Positions 18,785 through 27,686 of a stretch of 64,000 nt of DNA are shown in pieces; the first letter of the stretch is position 1, and every line of letters begins with the position of its first letter. Location: positions 1,522,039-1,586,038 of the forward strand of contig NZ_NIST01000001.1 in NCBI RefSeq assembly GCF_002335745.1, in the 5' to 3' direction. Both the position numbers and the translations under genes were made by a program. A model generated the notes under the pieces. It made no database searches, was not told the origin of the DNA, and saw only the letters and a list, made by a program, of their open reading frames with translations. This DNA comes from Evansella halocellulosilytica. GTDB lineage: Bacteria; Bacillota; Bacilli; Bacillales; Salisediminibacteriaceae.

Positions 18785-18855
18785 TTTACAAAGAAAAAAT
18801 ACTATGGTAAATTAAAAACATTAAAAATGTTAAATAAAAATTTAACAAAATTAAT
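18785..18855 (+). promoter_or_regulatory. betA promoter and probable GbsR-type operator
   Basis: TTTACA (18785-18790) and TAAATT (18808-18813) are 17 bases apart. From 18828 to 18847 TGTTAAAT and ATTTAACA form a perfect 8-base inverted repeat with a 4-base spacer, about 10-30 bases after the expected start point. Bases 18828-18855 match 23 of 28 with 32196-32223 before betB. Placement just behind the start point fits repression by blocking transcription. Confidence 0.6.
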
Positions 18856-19100
18856 TAAGGGGATGCGATGTTAACTTCTGTTCAGGATAAATAAAAAGAC
18901 ATTACCCATATTTCACAGAGGTCCGTGTAGGAGGTATAAAGTTCGGTTTTGACCAGATTAGGCAAATCCAGATTGGAAGATATATAGAAGCAAAACATTT
19001 TTATTGCAATCTCAACCCTGAGCCACTAAATGGATTTATGTAAATTATGATCAAACTATTAAACTATTAACTATTTTCAATGAATGGAGGAGGAATTTTA

Positions 19101-19169
19101 ATGAATGATTTTAATATTGCTTTAATCACGTCATTCAATTCTCAACATTCAAGGAGGTCTGTAAGATGA
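19101..19169 (+). CDS. 22-residue leader peptide overlapping betA
   Basis: GGAGGAGG precedes an ATG at 19101; the frame encodes 22 residues and its TGA (19167-19169) overlaps the betA ATG (19166) in an ATGA. That arrangement is typical of translational coupling. The betA ribosome site lies inside the leader frame. The peptide has no recognised family. It could simply hand ribosomes to betA or act as a regulatory leader. Confidence 0.5.
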   Translation: MNDFNIALITSFNSQHSRRSVR

Positions 19170-20851
19170 ATAAAAAATATGACATTGTAATCATTGGCGG
19201 AGGTAGTGCAGGTTCTGTACTAGGGAACCGTCTAAGTGCAGATGGGACACGCGATGTTCTTGTGTTAGAGGCAGGACGTAAAGATTTTTCTTGGGACCTG
19301 TTGATCCAAATGCCAGCAGCTTTGCCGTTCCCAGCAGGGAAATCATTATATGACTGGAAATACGCATCTGAACCTGAACCTCATATGAAGGGACGACGTA
19401 TTAAGCATGCACGTGGTAAGGTGCTAGGTGGTTCAAGTTCAATCAACGGGATGATTTATCAACGCGGTAACCCAATGGATTATGAACGTTGGGGAGCAGA
19501 CCAAGGTATGGAATCATGGGACTTCGCACATTGTCTACCGTATTTCAAACGATTGGAAAATGCTTTAGGTTCGGAGCCAGATGATGAGCTTCGCGGCCAC
19601 GATGGGCCTCTCAAATTGGAACGTGGGCCGGCTAAAAACCCTCTGTTCCAATCCTTCTTCAACGCAGCTGTTGAGGCAGGATACTCACGAACTCCTGATG
19701 TGAATGGGTTCCGACAGGAGGGCTTCGGTCCGTTTGATAAACATGTGTACAAAGGCAGAAGGCTGTCTGCTTCACGTGCTTATTTACATCCGGCTATGAA
19801 ACGTAAGAACCTGACTGTTAAAACTCGTGCTTTTGTTGCAAGTATTGATTTCGAAGGTACGAAAGCTAAAGGTGTGACTTATCAACGAAATGGGAAGATG
19901 CATCAAGTTATTGCAGATGAAGTTATACTCTCTGGCGGTGCAATCAATACGCCTCAGCTACTTCAATTATCAGGTGTGGGTAGTGCAGAGCACTTACGCT
20001 CACTTGGCATTAAACCGATCGTTGATCTACCTGGTGTAGGAGAAAACCTTCAAGATCATCTAGAAACTTATATCCAATACGCTTGTCCACAACCGGTCTC
20101 TCAGCAGCCTAATATAAATAAAACGCGTATGCCTTGGATTGGGTTGCAATGGTTACTCGGACGTAAAGGTCCTGCAGCAACGAACCATTTTGAAGGTGGA
20201 GGATTTGTCCGTTCGAACGAGGACGTTGAATATCCAAATTTAATGTACCACTTCCTTCCATTAGCAGTGCGTTACGATGGACAAAAAGCAGACACGAAAC
20301 ACGGATTCCAGGTACACGTCGGACCTATGTACTCTGATGCTCGTGGCTCATTAAAGATTCGTTCAAAAGATCCAAGAGAGCATCCGAGCATGATCTACAA
20401 CTATCTTTCAACTGAACAGGATCGACGTGAGTGGGTTGAAGCGGTACGAATTACAAGAGAAATTATGTCTCAGCCAGCAATGGCACCATATAATTCAGGA
20501 GAAATTTCACCTGGCCCTTCTGTTCAAACAGATGAGGAGATTTTGGATTGGGTAGCAGAAGATGCCGAGACTGCACTTCATCCGTCATGTACGGCGAAAA
20601 TGGGACCTGCTTCAGACCCAATGGCTGTTGTAGATCCAGAAACGATGAAAGTACATGGACTTGACAATGTACGAGTAGTCGATGCGTCTGCTATGCCATA
20701 TGTCACGAACGGTAATATCCATGCACCGGTATTAATGCTGGCAGAAAAGGCTGCGGATATCATTCTTGGACGTAAGCCTCTGGAGCCTATTCATGCTGAC
20801 TTCTACCGTCATGGTGTACACCCAGCCGACGCAGGTACGGTGAAAGGCTAA
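19166..20851 (+). CDS. betA: choline dehydrogenase, GMC oxidoreductase
   Basis: 561 residues. FAD-binding motif [16 protein letters not shown] at 9-24, GMC signature [15 protein letters not shown] near 90, second signature [17 protein letters not shown] near 260, and catalytic His in [10 protein letters not shown] with the final [16 protein letters not shown]. It oxidises choline to betaine aldehyde, which BetB (32251) would turn into glycine betaine, an osmoprotectant. Bacillus subtilis uses an unrelated alcohol dehydrogenase (GbsB), while staphylococci use BetA, so this is the staphylococcal type of route. It is separated from betB by 11 kb but shares an operator-like sequence with it. Other GMC alcohol oxidases cannot be fully excluded. 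Confidence 0.88.
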   Translation: MNKKYDIVIIGGGSAGSVLGNRLSADGTRDVLVLEAGRKDFSWDLLIQMPAALPFPAGKSLYDWKYASEPEPHMKGRRIKHARGKVLGGSSSINGMIYQRGNPMDYERWGADQGMESWDFAHCLPYFKRLENALGSEPDDELRGHDGPLKLERGPAKNPLFQSFFNAAVEAGYSRTPDVNGFRQEGFGPFDKHVYKGRRLSASRAYLHPAMKRKNLTVKTRAFVASIDFEGTKAKGVTYQRNGKMHQVIADEVILSGGAINTPQLLQLSGVGSAEHLRSLGIKPIVDLPGVGENLQDHLETYIQYACPQPVSQQPNINKTRMPWIGLQWLLGRKGPAATNHFEGGGFVRSNEDVEYPNLMYHFLPLAVRYDGQKADTKHGFQVHVGPMYSDARGSLKIRSKDPREHPSMIYNYLSTEQDRREWVEAVRITREIMSQPAMAPYNSGEISPGPSVQTDEEILDWVAEDAETALHPSCTAKMGPASDPMAVVDPETMKVHGLDNVRVVDASAMPYVTNGNIHAPVLMLAEKAADIILGRKPLEPIHADFYRHGVHPADAGTVKG

Positions 20852-20868
20852 TTTAAAATGATTTTCTT

Positions 20869-20920
20869 AGAAGGTCTCTTTCAAAAAAGTAGTAGATTTG
20901 GAAGAGAGCCTTCTTTTTTT
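20869..20920 (+). terminator. betA terminator
   Basis: AGAAGGTCTCTTTC (20869-20882) pairs with GGAAGAGAGCCTTCT (20900-20914), followed by a T run to 20920. A classic intrinsic terminator directly after betA. Confidence 0.85.
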
Positions 20921-20929
20921 ACGTTGGGC

Positions 20930-21120
20930 TATGCTAATGTTGACTTTATGCTCCGTTTTCTGTGGACGCCTTTACCACAGGCACAAGTACGGCTGTACTT
21001 TGCTTGCATTCACGGTGTCTTCTTTGCCGCGGTCACAACCTCAACTTTCGGAAACTTCTACCTGCGTTTCAGAGGATTTTCGGTTATCCTACTTCTTCCT
21101 CTACTAGCTTTGCTATAAAG
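20930..21120. repeat. GC-richer dispersed intergenic repeat
   Basis: Open frames here overlap in two phases and have no protein character. The stretch contains GTGGACGCCTTTACCACAGG and CACAAGTACGG, which resemble GTGGACGCTTTCACTCCAAAG and CACAAGTTCG at 46515-46545, so the two places hold related copies of an intergenic element. The rest of the gap to 21519 holds the tandem repeat listed next and an AT-rich hairpin (21346-21371, ACACCGTTC pairing with GAACGGTGT). Confidence 0.5.
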
Positions 21121-21165
21121 TTAGGTCCGTCGAAGCAGCTCATAGCGTTTTGGAGAAGCTTTCTT

Positions 21166-21303
21166 CGTTGCTCCTGCGATTACTCGTCGCAGCTAGAATG
21201 TTGTTCGATGATGTATGATCGTTGCTCCTGCGATTACTCGTCGCAGCTAGAATGTTGTTCGATGATGTATGATCGTTGCTCCTGCGATTACTCGTCGCAG
21301 CTG
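21166..21303. repeat. 54-bp tandem repeat, about 2.6 copies
   Basis: Units begin with CGTTGCTCCTGCGATTACTC at 21166, 21220 and 21274, spaced exactly 54 bases and essentially identical; the third copy is cut off at 21303. Each unit contains CTGCGA...TCGCAG, so each can form a short hairpin. It lies next to the intergenic element at 20930-21120, perhaps as part of it. Confidence 0.9.
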
Positions 21304-21519
21304 GTGTGAAGTTACAATAAAGTCATTTAATTTTAACTACTCCAAACACACAAAACACCGTTCAAAATGGAACGGTGTTAAAAATACCGTTGTTTAACTT
21401 TCTTCATCCAATCCTCTTTTTCTCAAAATAAACAACAATACTGGGGGATCTCCAAAAACGGCCAAGGATATGGAAAAAAATGAAAATATGTGGCGTCGGG
21501 TAGGACAGAAAGGCTGTCT

Positions 21520-22899
21520 TCAACTTTCCATTTTGATGTTTGTGCTTTTACTTCTACTGAACTGGAAATAGTAAACTAATAGAATCATTAGATGCAAAGC
21601 AGCAAGAACAAAATAGATATTGCTATAAATAAAACCATTTGAGGGGATATTTATCGGGTTCCAGTGGACATTAGAGCCAAGATCCACTATTCTACTGTAA
21701 ATACCGGTAGCTATTGCTTGCACAATGAAATTCAACATCTGTAACATACCCATCCCCACACCGACCTGGTTCTTTGGTAATGTCTGTGAAATTGAATTGT
21801 TCATCGCAATAAGCATGAAGGATTGCCCTACATTACCAAGGATCAGAAATGCAGCAATGAACAAAGGGGAACTTCCTGTAAAGGTAGAGAGTAAAACAAA
21901 ACAGGTAAATAACAAGCTTGATGCTATAAAAAATAGATACGAGCTTCCTTTTAGGTCTGCCAGCTTTCCACCCTTTCGACCGAAAATGGCGGAGGCTGCT
22001 GCCGCAGGAACCATCGCAAAGCCAATCAAAGAAGCTGGTAGTTGTTGTACATGAGACAATAACAGTGGACTGAGGAAATAAAGCGAAGTACCAATCCCAT
22101 TGATAAGAATAGCAATTGTTAATCCGAGTGTATATCTTTTGTTTGTAAAGATCTCTGGTTTAATAAACGGTGCCTCAGCTAAACGAATTCGGATGATGAA
22201 TAGTCCCAAAGTGAGCAAACCGCTGATCATAAACCACCAAGTTCCATTGGTAACGCCAAGCAGAAGGAAAGCGATGGTAGCAGCTAGCAAACTTCCACCC
22301 ATCCAATCAAATTTTCCAACCACTACTTGCTGCTCATCTCCCAAATATTTACGGTAAAAAGGTAGCGTGATTAAAATGAGGAGTGGTACAGCGAATAACC
22401 AACGCCAATGAGCAACACTGACAATCAATGCTGAAATAACAGGACCAAGAGCACCACCAAGAGCCAAACCTACTGCCATCATTCCTAAAGCTTTTCCTCT
22501 ACGCTCAGGAGCGAAATAACGCACTGGAATCAGTACTGCTGTTGCAGGAACAGCACCAGCTCCTATTGCTTGTAAGCACCTTCCTATCAGTGCCATCCAG
22601 AATGTTTGGGAAACAAGGCCTATTAGGGAACCAATCGTAAAAACAAGTAAGCCAAACGTCAGCAAATTTTTAAGCTTGTATCTGTCTGATAACTTCCCAT
22701 ATGTTACCGTTCCAATAGCGTAAATCAATCCATATGCTGAAGAAAGCCAGCTTACCTGTGCGATAGTAAGATTAAACTCTTTACTAATGTCGGGGAGTAC
22801 ATAGATGAACATTAGTACACTCATCGATGAAAGCGTAACAGTAAACATCACAATGCGCATTAATATTTCTCCTGTTTGTTCTTTTGCTTTTGTTTCCAT
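21520..22899 (-). CDS. MFS drug-efflux transporter, DHA2/Tet(L)-like
   Basis: 459 residues from the ATG at 22899, which follows GGAGG by eight bases; a frame open 18 bases further would bury the ribosome site. The protein is hydrophobic throughout with YGKLSDRYKLKNLL (MFS motif A, between TM2 and TM3) and RGKALGMMAVGLALGGALGP. Length and the motif GTVTYGKLSD resemble Tet(K)/Tet(L) with 14 segments, which export drugs by proton or cation antiport. It lies 148 bases behind the epoxide hydrolase gene on the same strand and is likely controlled with it by the MarR regulator beyond the IS. The exported compound is unknown. Confidence 0.85.
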   Translation of the reverse strand: METKAKEQTGEILMRIVMFTVTLSSMSVLMFIYVLPDISKEFNLTIAQVSWLSSAYGLIYAIGTVTYGKLSDRYKLKNLLTFGLLVFTIGSLIGLVSQTFWMALIGRCLQAIGAGAVPATAVLIPVRYFAPERRGKALGMMAVGLALGGALGPVISALIVSVAHWRWLFAVPLLILITLPFYRKYLGDEQQVVVGKFDWMGGSLLAATIAFLLLGVTNGTWWFMISGLLTLGLFIIRIRLAEAPFIKPEIFTNKRYTLGLTIAILINGIGTSLYFLSPLLLSHVQQLPASLIGFAMVPAAAASAIFGRKGGKLADLKGSSYLFFIASSLLFTCFVLLSTFTGSSPLFIAAFLILGNVGQSFMLIAMNNSISQTLPKNQVGVGMGMLQMLNFIVQAIATGIYSRIVDLGSNVHWNPINIPSNGFIYSNIYFVLAALHLMILLVYYFQFSRSKSTNIKMES

Positions 22900-22991
22900 T
22901 ATGATGAATACCTCCAAGTGGATAAAGATGATAAATCATGCTTGTAAGCTAGTTAAAATTGAACACTACTTGAGCAAGCCCCCACTTAATG

Positions 22992-23031
22992 AGTCGAAAG
23001 AAATATGGCAATGACCATACCTCTTTCGACT
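22992..23031 (-). other. stem-loop between epoxide hydrolase and MFS genes
   Basis: AGTCGAAAGA (22992-23001) pairs with TCTTTCGACT (23022-23031) and an inner TATGG/CCATA pair extends the stem. No T run follows on the minus strand, so it may modulate readthrough or processing between the two genes. Confidence 0.6.
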
Positions 23032-23047
23032 TCAAAGTGAACCTACC

Positions 23048-24223
23048 TCAGCGGAAACGATGGAAGAACGCTCGTAGATCTCCCGTAAACAAGTCAGGAA
23101 CTTCCATTGCTGCAAAGTGACCACCATGGTCAAACTCGGTCCAGTGAACAATGTCATACTGACGCTCAGCGAGGCTGCGTACAGGCAAGACTAGATCGTG
23201 TGGGAAAACTGCTATTCCCATTGGTACAGGACAAGGCAAGGGTCGACCTTTAGATTGAGCACTTTCATAATATAAACGAGCTGACGACCCAGCAGTTCCT
23301 GTGAGCCAGTAAAGCATCACATTAGTAAGTAGATGGTCAATTGAAACGGAAATTGCTGGATCCGTCCATTCATTGAACTTTTCAGCGATCCACGCTAACT
23401 GTCCAATAGGTGAATCCGTAAGCGCATAGGAAAGTGTCTGTGGCTTTGTCGACTGAAGCACCATGTAGCCAGCTGGAGCAGCTAAGTAACGCTTCATCTG
23501 TTCTATTCTAGCTTCCTCTTCTTTAGACAGATTACTAAGTCCATCAGTCGGGATAGTGGGTAGAAAGAAGTAGTTGAGGTGAACACCACAGACGTGTTTT
23601 GGATCTACTGTAGCTAACGTTTCAGAAATCGCAGAACCGAAATCTCCTCCCTGAGCCCCATACCGAGTATAGCCTAGCCGTCTCATCAATTCAGCCCAAG
23701 CAAGAGCGATTCGATTTACATTCCAACCCGGTTCAGGAGTAGGACCAGAAAACCCATAGCCAGGAATTGATGGAATCACTACATGAAAGGCGTTAGCCGG
23801 ATCTTGACCGTAAGATCGCGGATCGGTAAGTGGGCCAATAATATCAAGGAATTCTATAATAGAACCCGGCCAGCCATGAGTGAGAATTAATGGGAATGCA
23901 TTTTTTTCGGGCGATCGCACATGTAAGAAGTGTATATTTGCACCATCAATCGTTGTGGTGAATTGAGGAAACTCATTCAGCCTAGCCTCCTGTTTACGCC
24001 AATCGTATGAAGTAAGCCAGTACTCCACTAATTCCTTCAATTGCCCAAGCGGAACACCATAGCTTGCACCTATTCCTGGTAGCTCGTCGGGCCAACGAGT
24101 ATGGGTCAGGCGAGTTTGCAAATCATCTAGATCACTTTGGGGGATCGCGATGCGAAATGGTCGGATCAAAGTGTCACTGTTACTCATGTTGTTACCTATA
24201 AAATCGTGTTTTGACGTATTCAT
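23048..24223 (-). CDS. epoxide hydrolase, alpha/beta-hydrolase with EHN domain
   Basis: 391 residues, ATG after AAAGGAGCC. The N-terminal epoxide-hydrolase domain (about 18-130, starting [19 protein letters not shown] and containing the TRWPDE motif) leads into an alpha/beta-hydrolase fold: [10 protein letters not shown] for the oxyanion hole, QGGDFGSAI with the nucleophilic Asp, and [10 protein letters not shown] with the catalytic His near the C-terminus. It adds water to an epoxide in the cytoplasm; the natural substrate is unknown. Two MarR-type palindromes lie upstream. Paired with an efflux pump, it looks like a detoxification unit induced by a small molecule. Confidence 0.92.
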   Translation of the reverse strand: MNTSKHDFIGNNMSNSDTLIRPFRIAIPQSDLDDLQTRLTHTRWPDELPGIGASYGVPLGQLKELVEYWLTSYDWRKQEARLNEFPQFTTTIDGANIHFLHVRSPEKNAFPLILTHGWPGSIIEFLDIIGPLTDPRSYGQDPANAFHVVIPSIPGYGFSGPTPEPGWNVNRIALAWAELMRRLGYTRYGAQGGDFGSAISETLATVDPKHVCGVHLNYFFLPTIPTDGLSNLSKEEEARIEQMKRYLAAPAGYMVLQSTKPQTLSYALTDSPIGQLAWIAEKFNEWTDPAISVSIDHLLTNVMLYWLTGTAGSSARLYYESAQSKGRPLPCPVPMGIAVFPHDLVLPVRSLAERQYDIVHWTEFDHGGHFAAMEVPDLFTGDLRAFFHRFR

Positions 24224-24247
24224 CTTTTATCGGCTCCTTTAATAATA

Positions 24248-24305
24248 GTTGACTTATCAACTTTATTGAAAGTATAGCCTTATATAGTTGATTAGTCAAC
24301 TATAT
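24248..24305 (-). promoter_or_regulatory. tandem MarR-type operators of the epoxide hydrolase/MFS unit
   Basis: GTTGA-CTTA-TCAAC lies at 24248-24261. A longer perfect palindrome at 24282-24305 has 10-base arms (ATATAGTTGA and its complement) around TTAG. The 14-base core GTTGATTAGTCAAC is identical to 26768-26781 upstream of the marR gene. Confidence 0.75.
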
Positions 24306-24333
24306 AATTGCTTGTTATTTTATGTATTTGAAA

Positions 24334-26170
24334 GAGGCTGGGACAAAACCAGTAAATGGTAAATAAAAATGGTCATTTCTAACCGGGTGTTAGAGATGAC
24401 CATTTTTTACGTTTTTTTCATTATTAAAGCAGAAAAAAAGGACTCCCTCTGCTATGATTAAAGTACCACCAAAAACCATGGGAGGGATCCTTTTGTTTAA
24501 ACAGTATAACATGAATCAAGTGATTTTGCCTTTAGATATGGAAAGAAAATTACATAAAGATGATATTGCGTTTACGATCCATGAGATGATCGAAGGTATT
24601 CCAGAGGAAGCATTCGAGCCGTTTCTTCGCGAAACGGGTACCCCTTCTTATCATCCTAAAATGATGATGAAAGTTATCTTATGCGCTTACACCCAATCCG
24701 TATTTTCTGGAAGAAAAATCGAAGCCCTAGTGCAGGACAGTGTGCGCATGATGTGGCTAGCACAAGGCTACGAACCAAGTTATCGCACCATTAACCGGTT
24801 CCGAGTGAACCTCCATGTACAAGACCTTCTCCGTGAATGCTTCGTACAATTCCGCAGTCAGCTAGTCGAAGAGAAGGTCATTGATCAAGAAGCGGTTTTC
24901 ATAGATGGTACAAAGATCGAAGCAAACGCCAACAAGTACACGTTTGTCTGGCGTAAATCGACCGAACGACACAGTCAGAATTTAATTGAGAAATCAAATA
25001 CGATGTATGAAGAGCTGTTGGAACAAGAGGTCATCCCTGCGATGGAACGGGAAAGTTCAGACGAACTTTCGACAGAAGAACTTCAATCCGTGGTGAATAA
25101 GCTGGATGACCACATTGAGGATTTCAATCAAAAGATTGAATCGAGCGATGATACAGCGGTACGGAAACAGCTCCGTTCCGATCGAAAAAAGCCTAAAGAG
25201 TATCAGAAACAGTTCAAGGATTTTCTTCAACGAAAACAAAAATATCAAACCGATATGGAGATATTTGGTGAACGCAATAGTTACTCCAAAACGGATCATG
25301 ATGCGACATTCATGCGTATGAAAGACGATCACATGAGAAATGGTCAATTAAAGGCAGGGTATAACGTTCAACTTGCGACCGAAAACCAGTACGCTCTTGC
25401 TTATGATGTTTTTCCGAATCCAACGGACGTTAGAACATTGATTCCTTTCTTAGACCGTATAGAGAACGATTTTTTTGAATTACCTCGATATATTGTAGCG
25501 GATGCAGGGTATGGCAGTGAACAAAATTATCAAGATGTGCATGAAAATCGTGAACGGGAAGCTCTGATTACTTTCAACACGTATCGTAAAGAAAAGACCA
25601 AGAAATATCAAAAGGACCCTTCCAATTCGGCCAACTGGGCTTATGACGAAGAAAAAGATGCTTTCACTTGTCCCAACGGACAACAAGTCTCCTTTCTATA
25701 TACATCGCAGAAAAAAGATCGATATGGGTTTACGAGAACCGTTAAAGTCTATGAGTGTGAGGACTGTTCTTCCTGTCCGTTACGGGCTGAGTGCAATAAG
25801 AGACAAAGTGGACGCAACCGAAGAATCTACTTTAATCCGACATGGGAAGAACAAAAAGCTTATATAAGAGAACAGCTTTCGGAAACGAAAACAGGTGAAC
25901 TTTATGGTCAAAGAAAAATTGACGTTGAACCTGTATTCGGTTTTCTGAAGGCGAATTTGCGTTTCTCTCGAATGTCAGTGAGAGGAACTGACAAGGTGAA
26001 AAATGAGTTAGGGTTTGCATTCATGGCTGTGAACCTAAGAAAATACACCTCAAAACCCCAGAAGGTGTCCGGTAGGACACCTTACCATTCACAGAAAAAA
26101 GATTCGGATGATCAAAAAATGATCATCCGAACCTTTTTTTATTCGTAGAAACTAGTTTTGTCCCAGCCTC
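24334..26170 (+). mobile_element. IS1182-like insertion sequence
   Basis: 16-base perfect terminal inverted repeats, GAGGCTGGGACAAAAC at 24334-24349 and its complement at 26155-26170, bound one transposase gene. Hairpins flank the gene: AAAATGGTCATTTCTAAC with its complement at 24367-24405 and AAGATTCGGATGATC with its complement plus T run at 26097-26139; they likely insulate it from outside transcription. No clear target duplication is seen. The element separates the marR gene from its target operators but breaks no visible gene. It seems intact. Confidence 0.92.
24493..26148 (+). CDS. IS1182-family transposase (DDE type)
   Basis: 551 residues from a TTG at 24493 after GGGAGGGATCC; family members start MFKQYNMNQ, so the ATG at 24454 is less likely. 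Catalytic acids can be placed: Asp in VFIDGTKIEAN, Asp in YIVADAGYGSEQNY and Glu in IDVEPVFGFLK. A CEDCSSCPLRAECNK zinc-knuckle-like segment precedes the last Glu, as usual in this family. A full-length frame and intact termini suggest it may still be active. Confidence 0.95.
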   Translation: MFKQYNMNQVILPLDMERKLHKDDIAFTIHEMIEGIPEEAFEPFLRETGTPSYHPKMMMKVILCAYTQSVFSGRKIEALVQDSVRMMWLAQGYEPSYRTINRFRVNLHVQDLLRECFVQFRSQLVEEKVIDQEAVFIDGTKIEANANKYTFVWRKSTERHSQNLIEKSNTMYEELLEQEVIPAMERESSDELSTEELQSVVNKLDDHIEDFNQKIESSDDTAVRKQLRSDRKKPKEYQKQFKDFLQRKQKYQTDMEIFGERNSYSKTDHDATFMRMKDDHMRNGQLKAGYNVQLATENQYALAYDVFPNPTDVRTLIPFLDRIENDFFELPRYIVADAGYGSEQNYQDVHENREREALITFNTYRKEKTKKYQKDPSNSANWAYDEEKDAFTCPNGQQVSFLYTSQKKDRYGFTRTVKVYECEDCSSCPLRAECNKRQSGRNRRIYFNPTWEEQKAYIREQLSETKTGELYGQRKIDVEPVFGFLKANLRFSRMSVRGTDKVKNELGFAFMAVNLRKYTSKPQKVSGRTPYHSQKKDSDDQKMIIRTFFYS

Positions 26171-26192
26171 TCCGAGAAGCCGCAGAGCAAAC

Positions 26193-26214
26193 CACCAGTT
26201 CACACTGGTGGTTC
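26193..26214. other. short perfect hairpin beside the IS
   Basis: ACCACCAGTT and AACCACCAGTGTGAA-type complement sequence (CACTGGTGGTT) form a compact stem of about nine pairs. It lies after marR on the minus strand, where it could end that transcript, though a T run is lacking. Confidence 0.45.
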
Positions 26215-26269
26215 TGATTAACATTAAAAAGTAGAAATCATTTCAGTAGCTCATAAGTACCCGAATGTA

Positions 26270-26707
26270 TCATTCATCTCCTTTTATTTCATCCAGCGCA
26301 TTCATAGTCATCTTTTTTATCTTTTGGACTAAGTCATCCGCTTCTGCTGTCGTTAAGCCGGATGAAATCGTTTCGGTCCAATAATTCAGTTTGGTTTTAA
26401 TAAAATTGCGCATCTCTAATCCTTTAGCTGTCAATGTGACCAAATACGCTCTGCTGTCATTTGGATCTCGGGTTCTTTTTACATAACCGAGCTTTTCAAG
26501 ATTTCCGATAGCACGCGTTGTAGCAGCTTTGTTAATAAATAGATTGGTGGACAGCTGCTCTTGGGAAATACCATCTTTTTCATACAGATTGACCAAAAAG
26601 ATGTATTCAGACGAGTTAATATCGTAATCCTTCAATTCCCTGTTCAGATAAATTTGAAATTGACGGTGCAGTACAGAAATCCATCTGGCGATACTTTCAT
26701 TTTTCAT
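26270..26707 (-). CDS. MarR-family transcriptional regulator
   Basis: 145 residues, ATG after AAAGGAG. A winged helix-turn-helix occupies about 30-100: SSEYIFLVNLYEKDGISQEQ, then NKAATTRAIGNLEKLGYVKR and the wing RDPNDSRAYLVTLTAKG. MarR dimers bind palindromes and release them on binding phenolic or other toxic ligands. The palindrome before its own gene is identical in core to those before the epoxide hydrolase, so it probably represses itself and the hydrolase/efflux unit. Before the IS1182 insertion the two transcription units were neighbours. Confidence 0.9.
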   Translation of the reverse strand: MKNESIARWISVLHRQFQIYLNRELKDYDINSSEYIFLVNLYEKDGISQEQLSTNLFINKAATTRAIGNLEKLGYVKRTRDPNDSRAYLVTLTAKGLEMRNFIKTKLNYWTETISSGLTTAEADDLVQKIKKMTMNALDEIKGDE

Positions 26708-26767
26708 CTATCTGCTCCTTTGCAAATATTTGACTAATATATTATATGAAAAACATACTGTTTATTT

Positions 26768-26781
26768 GTTGATTAGTCAAC
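26768..26781 (-). promoter_or_regulatory. marR operator
   Basis: GTTGATTAGTCAAC, a perfect palindrome with 5-base arms around TTAG, lies 61 bases before the marR start. It is the same 14 bases as the core of the operator at 24287-24300. A lone half-like site, TTTGACTAAT, lies closer to the gene near 26729. Confidence 0.75.
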
Positions 26782-26835
26782 CGATTATATTAGATATTCT
26801 CTTAAAGAGCCTTTACTTGAATAATGACTATTTGC

Positions 26836-27381
26836 TTAAGTGGAATAATATTTTTTCAAAATGTTAAAATGATGTTGTTCATGGATAGCAAGTAATTGTA
26901 CACTTTGTATTAGATTTGGATATTTACCAACTGGATCAGGATAATAGATTTGTCCTGCCAAATCTTGTTCGATATCATTGAGATTTGCCATGAGTTTATC
27001 AGTCTCATGTTTAAGAAGTGCTTTTATTTCGCTAAAAGTCCATTTTTCTTCTAAACCAGACGGAGGTTTTATTAGAAACGGTGCATTCATTGATTTTTTT
27101 TTCTTATCTTGAAATTCCTGATAAATATTATGTATTTCTATATTATATGGCTTCTTCTTCCGTATGAATGCCAGTGGAAGCATAATCGGTATATAAATAT
27201 TTGAAAACCTTCTGAATAATCTAGTCATTAAAACAAGGTGGTACAATGTTTCACCAATAGACCATTTCTCTGGCATTGTCCTTGTCCAAGCACTTTCAAA
27301 ATTTATACTGTCATCAGTATAAAATTCATCTCTTTGTTGTTTCAGTTTTATAAAATGGTTATGGATTTGTTTGCTTTTCAA
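26836..27381 (-). CDS. DinB-like four-helix-bundle protein
   Basis: 181 residues with a TTG start 11 bases after AAAGGAG; no closer start exists. It is predicted helical with a DinB/YfiT-type metal triad: His in GETLYHLVLM and two in AIHEQHHFNILKKY near the C-terminus. DinB-superfamily proteins are often thiol transferases or metal-dependent hydrolases. No partner gene points to a substrate. It lies between marR and a terminator and has its own upstream space, so probably its own promoter. Confidence 0.75.
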   Translation of the reverse strand: MKSKQIHNHFIKLKQQRDEFYTDDSINFESAWTRTMPEKWSIGETLYHLVLMTRLFRRFSNIYIPIMLPLAFIRKKKPYNIEIHNIYQEFQDKKKKSMNAPFLIKPPSGLEEKWTFSEIKALLKHETDKLMANLNDIEQDLAGQIYYPDPVGKYPNLIQSVQLLAIHEQHHFNILKKYYST

Positions 27382-27564
27382 GAAAATGCAGCTCCTTTAA
27401 TTTAATCTAGATACTCCAATTACTTATGACTATTACTTTTTACTATTGCTTCTGCTTGTCTACAAAATATCCCTGCTTTTATTCCACAATTGTTGAATAC
27501 AGATCAGGTAGCACTCTCTAATCATCTTGATAACATTCCTCCACAAAATGGCCCATTTTATGAA

Positions 27565-27603
27565 GAAAGACGCTTTCCTTATTTCAGAAAAGCGTCTTTT
27601 TAA
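27565..27603. terminator. bidirectional intrinsic terminator
   Basis: AAAGACGCTTTC (27566-27577) pairs with GAAAAGCGTCTTTT (27587-27600) with A and T runs on both sides. It sits between two minus-strand genes and would end the transcript of the NAD(P)-binding protein gene at 27687. Confidence 0.8.
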
Positions 27604-27686
27604 GAGTAGGGAATGTTGCAGCAACTCCCTTTCTTATAATCAACAAACGGGTTAGTCCAATAAGCGAGTAGTATAAGAGAATATTA

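Noticed and set aside
21166-21303. Possible CRISPR array
   Set aside because: The repeats are head-to-tail with no unique spacers and no cas genes are near.
20858-21309. Overlapping frames after betA, one with a repeated CDYSSQLECCSMMYDR-type peptide
   Set aside because: They come from the intergenic repeat and the 54-bp tandem array, whose unit is a multiple of three; no ribosome site and the betA terminator precedes them.
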